Below, one piece after another: positions 41,811-51,446 of a DNA stretch of 64,000 bases. A program made the translations under genes and the position numbers. Under the pieces are notes generated by a model. The model was given only the letters and a program-made list of their open reading frames with translations, was not told the origin of the DNA and ran no database searches. Each line of letters opens with the position of its first letter. The stretch's first letter is position 1. The stretch is from positions 1-64,000 of the forward strand of contig JAUYVI010000003.1 in assembly GCA_030715195.1 (NCBI GenBank), in the 5' to 3' direction. This DNA comes from Dongia sedimenti. Its GTDB lineage: Bacteria; Pseudomonadota; Alphaproteobacteria; Dongiales; Dongiaceae.

Positions 41811-44800
41811 ATGGGATTCAAATTCGGCAGCCGCCTCGATCCGAAAGCGGCTTCGGCGAAAGGAACGGAGGAGTCCGTCGCCGTTGAAGACACGCCGTTA
41901 AACCGGCTGCGCGCCGGACTTGGACTGCAGCCGGCCGCGCCGACACTGTCCGCTTCGGCGGCAGTGGAAGCGAAGCGGGTCGAGCCGAAGATCTCGCGTC
42001 CCAATGAATCGCCCTCAGTGCAAGCTCAAAGCCCTGCCGTTGCCGCAAGCAATGCCAAGCCGGTCGAAGCGAAGCGCGCCGAATTGAAGGCGCCGGAGGC
42101 GCCGGAAGTGAAGCGGGCTGAGGTGAAGCCCGCCCCGGAATTGAAAGCCCCCGCACCGAAGGCGCCTGAGCCGATGGTGGCAGTACCGAAAGCCCCAGAG
42201 CCGAGAGTCGCCGAGCCGAAGGCCGCCGAGAGAGTCGTCGAGCCGACAGTGCCTGAACCAAAGGCCGTGGAACCGAAGCCGGCCCCTACGATCACGACGC
42301 CGCCGCGGCCCGTGCCGCCGCGGCCCATGGCCACCCAAGCGGAACCAGCTCCGGCTGCGAATAGCGTCTATCCGCCCTCGGCGGAAAGGACTATGGATGC
42401 ACCCGGTCGGGGCGCGGGCAACAACGATCCGCAGCAGACAAGTATGAGTTCATCTTCATCGGAAGCGATCAAGGGCGGTCCCGGCATCCGCGGCACCGCT
42501 GAATCGACTTCGGCCGGGACCGCGAGCGAAGCGCCGGCAGTGACGCGCGCGGCTGCGCCCGCGTCGGCACAATCGACGCCGACCGCTGGGGCGACCAGGC
42601 CGAGCGGCGCTCCGCAGAACGCCTCGGTCTCTCAGAATGCGCCGACGGCGCCGAACGCGCCCCAGGGTGGAACGCCGCCCGTCGGGGCGACCAGGCCGAG
42701 CGGCGCTCCGCAGAACGCCTCGGTCTCTCAGAATGCGCCGACGGCGCCGAACGCATCCCAGGGTGGAACGCCACCCGCCGGTGTTCCGCCGCGGGCCGCC
42801 GCCGGAGCAACCCCACCGCTGCATGCAGCCGAGCTCGTCCGCACCGAGACTCCGTCGGTGCCCATCGAATACTCCGGACCGACCACACGCGACGATCCGC
42901 TGCTCGCCTGCCTCGTGATCATGACCCGAATTTTCGGTTCGCCGAAATCGCCCGCCGCCTTGGCGGCCGGCCTGCCGATCGGGGATGAGGGCATGACGCC
43001 GGACCTGTTCCTGCGCGCGGCCGATCGTGCCACCCTTTCCGCGTCCCAGATCCGGCGCAAGCTGGACCAGGTCGACAAGATGAGCCTGCCGGCGGTGCTG
43101 CTGCTGAAGAACCGCAAGGCCTGTGTCCTGCTGGCACCGCCGCGCGCCGGCATGGCGGAGGTCGCGACGCCGGACAATCTCGATGGCAGCCATTCCTATC
43201 CGCTGGCCGAGCTGGAAGCGGTCTATACCGGCGTGCAGATCGTGGTGCGGCCGAAGATCCGCCTCGACACCCGTTCCGCCGACCTCACCGAGGCGAAGCC
43301 GCGCAACTGGTTCTGGACCAATGTCGCGAAGTTCATGCCGGTCTATGGCGAGGTCGTCGTCGCGGCGTTGCTGATCAACATCTTCACCATCGCCACGTCG
43401 ATCTTCTCGATGCAGGTCTATGACCGCGTCGTGCCGAACAAGGCTGAATCGACGATGTGGTACCTGGCGATCGGTGCGATCGCCATCTTCGCCTTCGACT
43501 TCATGCTGCGGACCCTGCGCGCCTACTTCCTGGACAAGGCTGGCAAGGCGCTCGACCGCAAGGTTTCGTCGTCGCTGTTCGAACACGTCCTGTCGATCCG
43601 GATGTCGTCGGGACCGCAATCGGCGGGCGCTTTTGCGTCCAACATCCAATCCTACGAGACGTTGCGCGACTTCTTCACCTCGGCGACGCTTTCGGCGTTG
43701 ATCGACCTGCCCTTCGTGCTGATCTTCCTGGTCATCATCTACATCATCGCCGGCGCGGTCGCGATCGTGCCCGCACTGCTGGTGCCGGCGGTGATCCTGG
43801 TCAGCATCGCGGTCCAGGGGCCGATGCAGAAGGCGGTCGAGCGCTCCTATCGCGAGATGGCGCAGAAGCACGCCATGCTGGTCGAGACCATCAACGGCCT
43901 CGACACGATCAAGACCGCCTCGGCCGAAGGCCAGATGCAGCGCGATTGGGACGGCTATGTGGCGGCGTCTTCCTCCTCGGCCATGACCTCGCGGCTGTGG
44001 TCGACCATCGCCATCAACTTCGTCATCATGGCCTCCAACCTCGCCTTCGTCGGCGTGCTGATGGTGGGTTGCTACGAGATCTTCACCCATGACCCGACCA
44101 GCCCTTATCCGGCGCTGACCACCGGCGCCATGGTGGCGGCCTCGATGCTGACCAGCCGCGCCATGGCGCCGCTGGGCCAGATCGCCGGGCTGATCGTGCG
44201 CTTCCACCAGTCCTGGACCTCGTTGAAGGGGCTCAACCGCCTGATGGAGCTCCCCGTGGAGCGGCCGCAGGGCAAGGTGTTCCTGCGCCGTCCGCGGATC
44301 GACGGCGCGATCGAGTTCCGCAACGTCATGTTCAAATATCCGAACGCGCAGACTCCGGCGCTCGACGGCGTTTCCTTCCGCATCGCGCCGGGCGAGCGGG
44401 TCGGCATCGTCGGCCGCATCGGCTCCGGCAAGACCACCATCGAGCGCCTGGTCATGGCCCTGTTCGAGCCGACCGACGGCGCAGTGCTGGTGGACGGCAC
44501 CGACATCCGCCAGCTCGATCCGACCGATCTGCGCCAATCGATCGGCTGCGTGTTGCAGGACCCGCATCTCTTCTTCGGCTCGGTGAAGGACAACATCACG
44601 CTGGGCGCGCCCTACGTGGACGAGGAATCCTTCCTCCGGGCGGCGACGCTGGCCGGCGTCGATCAGTTCGTGCGCCAGCACCCGCTGGGCTACGACATGC
44701 CCTGCGGCGAGAACGGGCGTTATCTCTCCGGCGGGCAACGCCAGTCGGTGGCGGTGGCGCGCGCGCTGCTCTTGAACCCGCCGATCCTGGTGCTCGACGA

Positions 44801-45023
44801 GCCCACCAGCTCGATGGACAACAGCACCGAGAACACGTTCAAGCAGCGCCTCGGCGAGATCGTGCCGGGCAAGACCCTGCTTCTCGTCACGCACCGCAAC
44901 TCGATGCTGAGCCTGGTCGATCGCCTGATCGTGCTCGATCGCGGCAAGGTGGTGGCCGACGGACCGAAGGCCGGCGTGCTCGACGCCCTGATGAAGGGCC
45001 GCATCCGGGCCAACGAGGGTTGA
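41811..45023 (+). CDS. Type I secretion system ATPase/permease (LapB/RtxB type) with extended N-terminus
   Basis: A 1070-residue inner-membrane exporter, some 350 residues longer than usual. Residues 1-355 are Pro/Ala/Glu/Lys-rich and probably disordered, with two 32-residue repeats near 260-323. About 361-480: a C39-peptidase-like domain (DDPLLACLVIMTRIFG) in which I see no peptidase signature. About 500-790: six-helix ABC membrane domain. The ATPase part has Walker A 868-875 (GRIGSGKT), signature LSGGQ 972-976 and LVLDEPTSSMD. The ATG at 41811 follows ACAGGG. It should export a large RTX-type or adhesin protein with the HlyD-type and TolC-type neighbours. Confidence 0.9.
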   Translation: MGFKFGSRLDPKAASAKGTEESVAVEDTPLNRLRAGLGLQPAAPTLSASAAVEAKRVEPKISRPNESPSVQAQSPAVAASNAKPVEAKRAELKAPEAPEVKRAEVKPAPELKAPAPKAPEPMVAVPKAPEPRVAEPKAAERVVEPTVPEPKAVEPKPAPTITTPPRPVPPRPMATQAEPAPAANSVYPPSAERTMDAPGRGAGNNDPQQTSMSSSSSEAIKGGPGIRGTAESTSAGTASEAPAVTRAAAPASAQSTPTAGATRPSGAPQNASVSQNAPTAPNAPQGGTPPVGATRPSGAPQNASVSQNAPTAPNASQGGTPPAGVPPRAAAGATPPLHAAELVRTETPSVPIEYSGPTTRDDPLLACLVIMTRIFGSPKSPAALAAGLPIGDEGMTPDLFLRAADRATLSASQIRRKLDQVDKMSLPAVLLLKNRKACVLLAPPRAGMAEVATPDNLDGSHSYPLAELEAVYTGVQIVVRPKIRLDTRSADLTEAKPRNWFWTNVAKFMPVYGEVVVAALLINIFTIATSIFSMQVYDRVVPNKAESTMWYLAIGAIAIFAFDFMLRTLRAYFLDKAGKALDRKVSSSLFEHVLSIRMSSGPQSAGAFASNIQSYETLRDFFTSATLSALIDLPFVLIFLVIIYIIAGAVAIVPALLVPAVILVSIAVQGPMQKAVERSYREMAQKHAMLVETINGLDTIKTASAEGQMQRDWDGYVAASSSSAMTSRLWSTIAINFVIMASNLAFVGVLMVGCYEIFTHDPTSPYPALTTGAMVAASMLTSRAMAPLGQIAGLIVRFHQSWTSLKGLNRLMELPVERPQGKVFLRRPRIDGAIEFRNVMFKYPNAQTPALDGVSFRIAPGERVGIVGRIGSGKTTIERLVMALFEPTDGAVLVDGTDIRQLDPTDLRQSIGCVLQDPHLFFGSVKDNITLGAPYVDEESFLRAATLAGVDQFVRQHPLGYDMPCGENGRYLSGGQRQSVAVARALLLNPPILVLDEPTSSMDNSTENTFKQRLGEIVPGKTLLLVTHRNSMLSLVDRLIVLDRGKVVADGPKAGVLDALMKGRIRANEG
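42588..42779 (+). repeat. 96-bp tandem duplication inside the T1SS ATPase gene
   Basis: Two adjacent near-identical units of 96 bp (42588-42683 and 42684-42779), each encoding 32 residues that start GATRPSGAPQNASVSQNAPT. Differences are few and near the unit ends. It is an in-frame recent duplication in the disordered N-terminal region. Confidence 0.85.
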
Positions 45024-45033
45024 GGATCACACG

Positions 45034-46362
45034 ATGTCGCTGACCAACCGTGATCTTTGGATCGATCCCGCCGACACCGAGCGCGAGAGTATCCAGCGCT
45101 TCGGGCATATCCTGCTCGGTGCCATCCTGTTCGTCGTCTTCAGCTTCCTGGTCTGGTCGTATTTTGCCAGCCTCGACCAGATCACCCGCGGCGAGGGGAA
45201 GGTCATCCCCTCCAGCCAGACCCAGGTGATGCAAAGCCTCGACGGAGGTACGCTCTCGGAAATGCGCGTCCGCGAAGGCGATGTGGTCGAGAAGGATCAG
45301 GTCCTGCTGGTCATCGACAACACGACGGCGAAGTTCAGTCTCTCGGAATTGAAGCAGCGCTACTACATCGCCTCGGCGGCGATCGCCCGCCTCCAGGCCG
45401 AGATCGCCGGCAAGAACGATCCCGACGAGATCGAGTTCCCCGCGGACATCATCAAGGACTCGCCCGACAAGGTGGCGCAGGAGCGCAGCCAGTTCGTCAT
45501 CCGCCAGAGCCAGCTCTCGGCGCAGCTCGCGACCCTCCGGGACCAGTTGGAGCAGCGCAAGCAGGACATCAACGCGATCAACACCAAGATCTCATCGGCT
45601 GGCGCCGGTCTCGACGTGGCCGACCAGCAGCTCGCCATCCTCGGTCCCGCGGTCCGCGCCGGGGCCGCCTCCAAGGTCGATCTCTTGAAGGCGCAGCAGG
45701 AGGCGCAGAGCTACAAGTCAGAGATGGCGAATGCCCGGGCCTCGCTGCCCGGTGCGCGTTCCGCGCTGCAGGAGGCGCAAAGCAAGCTGAGCGAGGCCGT
45801 GGCCACCTTCAAGGCGGAATCGGCCGGCGAACTCGCCAAGCAGCAGAGCGACCTCGCCAGCGTCAATGAATCGATGAAGGAAGCGAATGCCAAGGTCGGC
45901 CGCACCGAGCTGCGCTCGCCGGTCAAGGGCACGGTCAAGGAGATCAAGACCCGGACCATCGGCGGCGTGATCCAGCCGGCCCAGGACATTATGGAAATTG
46001 TTCCTATCGAGGACACCCTGCTGATCGAGGCCCAGATCCGACCGCAGGACCGCGGCTTCATCGCCCCCAATCAGAAGGCAAAGGTTAAGATCACCGCCTA
46101 TGACTACAGCATTTATGGCGGTCTTGACGCCACGCTGGAGCAGATCAGCGCGGACGCCATCGAAAACGAAAAGAAGGAACTGTTCTTCCGGGTGCGGCTC
46201 CGGACGGATAAGAACTTTCTGGTCGGTAAGCAGGGCGAGCAGCTGCCCATCATCCCGGGCATGACCGCCACTGTGGATATCCTGACAGGAAATAAAACCG
46301 TTCTGGAATACCTCCTGAAGCCCATCCTCAAGGCCCGCGAGACCGCTCTTACCGAACGGTAA
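45034..46362 (+). CDS. Type I secretion membrane-fusion protein (HlyD family)
   Basis: A 442-residue periplasmic adaptor. A short cytosolic N-terminus, one membrane helix (about 28-48), then a lipoyl half-motif (GEGKVIPSSQTQVMQSLDGG), a long coiled-coil hairpin (about 95-280, heptad-rich and Gln/Ala-rich) and the second lipoyl/beta-barrel part (ELRSPVKGTVKEIKTRTIGGVIQP). It links the ATPase to the outer-membrane channel. 10 bp after the ATPase gene. Confidence 0.92.
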   Translation: MSLTNRDLWIDPADTERESIQRFGHILLGAILFVVFSFLVWSYFASLDQITRGEGKVIPSSQTQVMQSLDGGTLSEMRVREGDVVEKDQVLLVIDNTTAKFSLSELKQRYYIASAAIARLQAEIAGKNDPDEIEFPADIIKDSPDKVAQERSQFVIRQSQLSAQLATLRDQLEQRKQDINAINTKISSAGAGLDVADQQLAILGPAVRAGAASKVDLLKAQQEAQSYKSEMANARASLPGARSALQEAQSKLSEAVATFKAESAGELAKQQSDLASVNESMKEANAKVGRTELRSPVKGTVKEIKTRTIGGVIQPAQDIMEIVPIEDTLLIEAQIRPQDRGFIAPNQKAKVKITAYDYSIYGGLDATLEQISADAIENEKKELFFRVRLRTDKNFLVGKQGEQLPIIPGMTATVDILTGNKTVLEYLLKPILKARETALTER

Positions 46363-46546
46363 AAGCGTCTTAATAAGTGTGTGCGGGCATTGGAAAAAGG
46401 TGGTGCGTGGCTTTTCGGAAACTGGTAAAAACGTGTCGGGTGGATTCGAAAGATTTTTCGGTTAACCAGTTGATTTCCTAGGATCTGCAACAGCGTTTGG
46501 ATGGATGCCGAATGCGGATCTGGTCAGGTGTGGGGAGTTTTTTGAG

Positions 46547-47944
46547 ATGAAGACTGTGTTTTTGAAGCAACACTCGCGGAGCGCGTTGTTGCTGGGTGCT
46601 GCGCTCGGGCTGGTCCTGAGCGCAGGTGGACCCGCGCAAGCCATGTCGTTGAAGGACGCCATTCAGCTCGTGCTCACGACGAACCCGGAAGTGGGCGTGG
46701 TCGCCAAGGATCGGCGTGCGGTGGATCAGGAGTTGCGCCAGGCCTGGGGCCTCTACTTTCCGCAGATCGATGTGAAGCTCGATGGCGGTCCGGAATTCAC
46801 CGAGAGCGGCAGCGTGGACAACCCGCCCGCTACTCTCAATCAGGGGCCGCATGACAACGGCCGCTGGCTGGTGCGCACCGACGCGCAGATCACCCTGCAG
46901 CAGCGCTTGTTCGACGGCTTCGAGGCCGCCGCGGAAGTGCAGCGCCAGAAGGCCCGGGTGAACTCCGCGGCCGAACGGGTGCAGGACCAGTCGGAAGTTT
47001 CGGCGCTCGATGCGGTCGAGCAGTACCTGAACGTGCTGCGCGATCAGATGCGCCTGAAGAACGCCGAGGAGAACATCAAGAAGCATGAGGAGACCTTGGG
47101 CCTCGTGCAGAAGCGTGCCGATCTCGGCGGCGGCAACGTGGCCGACGTCAGCCAGGCGGAAGCCCGGTTGCAGACCGCGCGTTCGACCTACACGGATATT
47201 CAGGGCCAGCTGCGCGAGACGCAGACCCTGTTCCTGCAGGTTGTCGGCGTGCCGGCGACCGATCTCGAGGACGTGAAGGACGCGGATTTCAGCCGCCTTG
47301 CCGAGAACGTCGACCTCTCGGTGCAGAAGGGCCTGGAGAACAATCCGAAGGTCCGGCTCGCCAAGCATGACGTGGAGCGCGCCGAGGCCGAAGTCCGCGA
47401 GCAGAATGCCAGCCTCTATCCGAAGCTGAACTTCGAGGCCGTGGGCTCGGTCAACCGCTACAACAGCGGCCTCGAGGAGAAGGACCACAACGCGCAGTTC
47501 CTGCTCGTCATGCGCTACAACATCTATCGCGGCGGCGCCGACATCGCGCGCATCAAGGAGTTCAAGGAGCGCCGCTCCGAGAGCCTTGAGCAGCTCCGTG
47601 TCCGCGAGCGCGAGGTCGAGCAGGACGTCCGCAGCTCCTGGGCCGCGCGCCAGACCCAGCAGGACCGCATCGGACTCCTGCAGAAGCAGGTCGCAGCCAA
47701 CCAGCAGACCTACGAAGGCTACGTCCAGCAGTTCGACATCGGCCAGCGCGGTCTGCTCGACGTGCTCGACGCCGCCAACGAACTGTTCATCTCGCAGGAT
47801 CAGCTGATCCAGGCGCAGACCGAGGAGAACTTCGCGAACTTCCGGATCCTCGCCTCGCAGGGACAGTTGGTCGAATCCGCCAGCCTGACCTATCCGGTGG
47901 AAGGCACCGTCGGCCCGATCGACGAAGCCAAGAAGAATCCGTGA
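46547..47944 (+). CDS. Type I secretion outer-membrane channel, TolC family
   Basis: A 465-residue outer-membrane efflux protein with a Sec signal peptide (hydrophobic ALLLGAALGLVLSAGG, cleavage near AQA). Two repeats of the TolC fold are visible, including EVSALDAVEQYLNVLRDQMRL and a late VAANQQTYEGYVQQFDIGQRG. The ATG at 46547 follows GGGGAG; 46505 is another in-frame ATG, but it would put residues ahead of the signal. It closes the T1SS operon, 184 bp after the adaptor gene and just before a strong terminator. Similar to LapE-type channels. Confidence 0.9.
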   Translation: MKTVFLKQHSRSALLLGAALGLVLSAGGPAQAMSLKDAIQLVLTTNPEVGVVAKDRRAVDQELRQAWGLYFPQIDVKLDGGPEFTESGSVDNPPATLNQGPHDNGRWLVRTDAQITLQQRLFDGFEAAAEVQRQKARVNSAAERVQDQSEVSALDAVEQYLNVLRDQMRLKNAEENIKKHEETLGLVQKRADLGGGNVADVSQAEARLQTARSTYTDIQGQLRETQTLFLQVVGVPATDLEDVKDADFSRLAENVDLSVQKGLENNPKVRLAKHDVERAEAEVREQNASLYPKLNFEAVGSVNRYNSGLEEKDHNAQFLLVMRYNIYRGGADIARIKEFKERRSESLEQLRVREREVEQDVRSSWAARQTQQDRIGLLQKQVAANQQTYEGYVQQFDIGQRGLLDVLDAANELFISQDQLIQAQTEENFANFRILASQGQLVESASLTYPVEGTVGPIDEAKKNP

Positions 47945-47967
47945 TCGTCTGAGCTTCGCTCAAGAAA

Positions 47968-48003
47968 GGCCGTCGCCCGAAAGGGCGGCGGCCTTTTGCT
48001 TTT
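47968..48003 (+). terminator. Rho-independent terminator of the type I secretion operon
   Basis: GGCCGTCGCCC-GAAA-GGGCGGCGGCC (one G-T pair), a GNRA-type tetraloop, followed by TTTTGCTTTT. It starts 24 bp after the TolC-type stop. Confidence 0.9.
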
Positions 48004-48075
48004 GGCGGCGCGGCAGGCAAGGCGCCGGTCGGGCGCCCAAGCCGGCCTGGATCTGCAATCTTGTCTGGGAAGGGT

Positions 48076-48149
48076 TGGAGGCCCGGGCCGGAATCGAACC
48101 GACATCAAAGGATTTGCAGTCCTCTGCATAACCACTCTGCCACCGGGCC
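48076..48149 (-). tRNA. tRNA-Cys (GCA anticodon)
   Basis: Read on the minus strand from 48149. Acceptor stem GGCCCGG pairs with CCGGGCC, then discriminator T and an encoded CCA. Anticodon arm GGACTGCAAATCC carries GCA. The T arm has GGTTCGATTCC. 74 nt including CCA. U73 as discriminator fits cysteine tRNAs. It stands alone between the T1SS terminator and pcm. Confidence 0.95.
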
Positions 48150-48336
48150 GGTGGGGAGCGGCACGTATAAGGCCCCGAACCGCCGGAATCAAGCCAAGTC
48201 GGAGCGGCCGTGCCCGGAACGGGCGCCCCTCGCAGCGTGTTGTCTGGGACCGGGGCACCGACTATAAACACTTGAATCGATTTAGCGTCCTCCCGCCGGA
48301 GGGCGTCTCCCTGAGGACTTCCAACCGAGGATTTCC

Positions 48337-48990
48337 ATGGACTACGCGGCCGCCCGGCAGCACATGATCGACAGCCAGATCAAGACGAACAAGGTCACCG
48401 ACCCGAGCGTGATCGAAGCCTTGGCTGCCCTGCCGCGCGAGGCCTTCGTGGCCGAAGCGCAGCGGAAGCTCGCCTATATCGATCGCCCGGTCGCGATCGG
48501 CGCCGGCCGCCGCATGACCGAGCCGATGGTGTTGGCGCGCCTGCTCCAGTCGGCGCATCTTAAGGGCGGTGAGACCGTGCTGGTCGTGGGGGCGGGGACC
48601 GGCTATAGCGCGGCCATCCTGTCCCGGCTGGTGAAGAAGGTCGTGGCGCTGGAATCCGCGCCGGAACTCGCCGATCGCGCCAAGGCGATCCTCGCGCAGC
48701 TCGGCGTCTCCAATGTCGCGGTCGTCGCCGGCGATCTTGGCGCAGGGCGGCCCGCCGACGGCCCGTATGACTTCATCCTGGTGGATGGTGCCGCCGAGAT
48801 CGTGCCGGATGCGCTGACCGCCCAGCTCGCCGATCGCGGACGGCTCGCGGTGGTGATCAAGGATCAGGGCATCGTCGGTCGCGGCACGATCCTCACCAAG
48901 GCCGATGGCGTGGTGACGCCGCGCGCGGTCTTCGACGCCGATGCCGAGGTCCTGCCTGGGTTCACGCGGCCGCAACGCTTCGTGTTCTAG
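48337..48990 (+). CDS. pcm: Protein-L-isoaspartate O-methyltransferase
   Basis: A 217-residue SAM methyltransferase. The Pcm N-terminus (RQHMIDSQIKTNKVTDPSVIEALAALPREAFV) is followed by motif I VLVVGAGTGYSAAILSRL and ADLPAD-like acidic segments. It repairs isoaspartyl residues in aged proteins. ATG 48337 follows GAGG. It begins the conserved pcm-tolC-popZ-valS order of alphaproteobacteria. The annotated family often has variants with weak isoaspartyl activity, so the substrate is by homology. Confidence 0.9.
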   Translation: MDYAAARQHMIDSQIKTNKVTDPSVIEALAALPREAFVAEAQRKLAYIDRPVAIGAGRRMTEPMVLARLLQSAHLKGGETVLVVGAGTGYSAAILSRLVKKVVALESAPELADRAKAILAQLGVSNVAVVAGDLGAGRPADGPYDFILVDGAAEIVPDALTAQLADRGRLAVVIKDQGIVGRGTILTKADGVVTPRAVFDADAEVLPGFTRPQRFVF

Positions 48991-49039
48991 TCTGTTCGTG
49001 ATTTTAGGACTCCGAAGTGGCTGGAGGGGGAAGAGATCG

Positions 49040-50419
49040 ATGAGACGCGGTGGAAGATGGGCGGCGGTTTCGCTGTTCGCCTTGATGGCGGCCAGCGTCC
49101 AGGCCAATGCTGACGATCTCAATGCGGCATTGAGCCAGACCTATATCGCCAATCCGACGCTCGATTCCGCCCGCGCCCAACTGCGCTCGACCGATGAAGG
49201 CGTGCCGCAGGCCTTGAGCGGCTGGCGTCCCACGGTGACGGCGCAGGCCAATGCCAGCGCCGCCTGGACGCATAACGGCACCAAGGCCCTGCCGGGCCAG
49301 ACCATCACCGATCGCAATCAGCAATTCTATCCGCGTACCTACAGCCTGACGGTGACCCAGCCGGTGTTCAACGGCTTCGGCACGGTGTCCGGCACGCAGG
49401 CTGCGGAGAACCGCGTGCGCTCGGGCCGCGCCCAGCTGCTCGACACCGAGCAGCAGGTGCTGTTCCAGGCGGTCCAGGCCTATATGTCGGTGGTGAGCAA
49501 CACGTCGATCCTGGAGCTCAACCGCAACAACGTGAAGGTGCTGCAGGCCCAGCTGCAGGCGACGCAAGACCGCTTCGACGCCGGCGAGGTGACCAAGACC
49601 GACGTCAGCCAGGCCCAGGCGTCGTTGCAGGGCGCGATCGCCTCCCAGATCGCGGCGGAAGGCGATCTCACGGCTGCGAAGGCGGTCTATCGGCAGGTCA
49701 TCGGGCAGGAGCCGGTCCAGCTCACCGTGCCCAACGTGCCGCCGAACCTGCCGCTCAGCGAAGCGGAGGTGGTCACCCTTTCGCAGCAGCAGCCGCTGGT
49801 CATCGCGGCACGGTTCATCGTCGATGCGACCAAGGACGACATCGACACGCAATTCTCGGAACTGCTGCCCTCGGTCAGCCTGCAAGGCTCGGTGTCGCAC
49901 ACCGACGAGCAGACGAGCGACCGCGACCACGCCAATGACGGGACCATTCTCGGCGTGGTGACCGTGCCGCTCTACCAGGCCGGGGCGCCGGACTCGCGCG
50001 TGCGCCAGGCGAAACAGATCTATCAGCAAGCGATGCGCCAGCTCGACGAGTCGCGGCGCTCGGCGACTCAGCAGGCCGTCGCGGCATGGCAGGCGCTTGA
50101 GACCGCGCAGGCGCAGATCACCTCGTTCGAGGAACAGGTTCGCGCCAACAACATCGCGCTCGAGGGCGTGCGGCAGGAGCAGACGGTCGGTGCGCGCACC
50201 GTGCTCGACGTGCTCGACGCCGAGCAGGCGTTGCTCAATTCGAAGGTCAATCTCGTCACCGCGCAGACCAATCTGGTGATCGCGCGCTATCAGGTGCTGC
50301 AGGCCGCCGGCCGGCTGAACGTGAAGGATCTCGCGTTGAACGTGCCGGTCTACGATCCGGCGCAGCACTACAACGAAGTGCGCAACAAGTGGTGGGGCAC
50401 CGGTCCCGCGGTGAAATGA
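49040..50419 (+). CDS. tolC: TolC-family outer-membrane channel protein
   Basis: A 459-residue outer-membrane factor with a Sec signal peptide (WAAVSLFALMAASVQA). Typical blocks are LNAALSQTYIANPTLDSARAQL, then FDAGEVTKTDVSQAQASL and VGARTVLDVLDAEQALLNSKVN, as in TIGR01844-type TolC proteins. It serves as the exit duct for RND pumps or type I systems. The ATG at 49040 follows GGAGGGGGAAG. The chromosomal position after pcm fits the general housekeeping TolC, distinct from the T1SS-linked channel at 46547-47944. Confidence 0.92.
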   Translation: MRRGGRWAAVSLFALMAASVQANADDLNAALSQTYIANPTLDSARAQLRSTDEGVPQALSGWRPTVTAQANASAAWTHNGTKALPGQTITDRNQQFYPRTYSLTVTQPVFNGFGTVSGTQAAENRVRSGRAQLLDTEQQVLFQAVQAYMSVVSNTSILELNRNNVKVLQAQLQATQDRFDAGEVTKTDVSQAQASLQGAIASQIAAEGDLTAAKAVYRQVIGQEPVQLTVPNVPPNLPLSEAEVVTLSQQQPLVIAARFIVDATKDDIDTQFSELLPSVSLQGSVSHTDEQTSDRDHANDGTILGVVTVPLYQAGAPDSRVRQAKQIYQQAMRQLDESRRSATQQAVAAWQALETAQAQITSFEEQVRANNIALEGVRQEQTVGARTVLDVLDAEQALLNSKVNLVTAQTNLVIARYQVLQAAGRLNVKDLALNVPVYDPAQHYNEVRNKWWGTGPAVK

Positions 50420-50430
50420 ACGAATGAAAC

Positions 50431-50461
50431 TGCGAGTCGCGCTGCCGCGACTCGCAACTTT
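50431..50461 (+). terminator. Stem-loop after tolC, weak terminator
   Basis: TGCGAGTCGCG-CTGC-CGCGACTCGCA, a perfect 11-bp stem, then ACTTT. The U-tract is short, so termination may be partial. 11 bp after the tolC stop. Confidence 0.65.
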
Positions 50462-50607
50462 CACCGCGCAAGATGTTGTGGAATCGCGGGTTTCGCTTCC
50501 CATTCCTTGAGTAAATCTCGAAGACTCATTAATATGACACCGCTGGAGCAATGGCTTTCGGCGCGTGTTTTCCGCGCCAGCGCTATGCGACTCGGCGGGG
50601 ATCCGGA

Positions 50608-51339
<732 letters not shown>

Positions 51340-51446
51340 TTCCGCCGCTCTTGCCAGACCCCGAACAGCCGCTATAACCACGGAACGAAAAGTTTCGGGC
51401 CGGATCTGCAAACCGGCTTAATCCTCTATTTTCCGGTGGTTAGCGG

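Noticed and set aside
42588..42779. 96-bp tandem repeat considered as a mobile or CRISPR-like element
   Set aside because: Only two adjacent units, in frame in a coding region, with no spacers or flanking structure.
42456..44894. 812-codon open frame on the minus strand opposite the T1SS ATPase
   Set aside because: Shadow of the secretion ATPase, with His/Arg/Gly-rich composition and no recognisable fold. The plus-strand gene has all ABC motifs.
48079..48149. Tyrosine or other tRNA identity for the tRNA at 48.1 kb
   Set aside because: The anticodon loop reads GCA and the discriminator is U, both pointing to cysteine.
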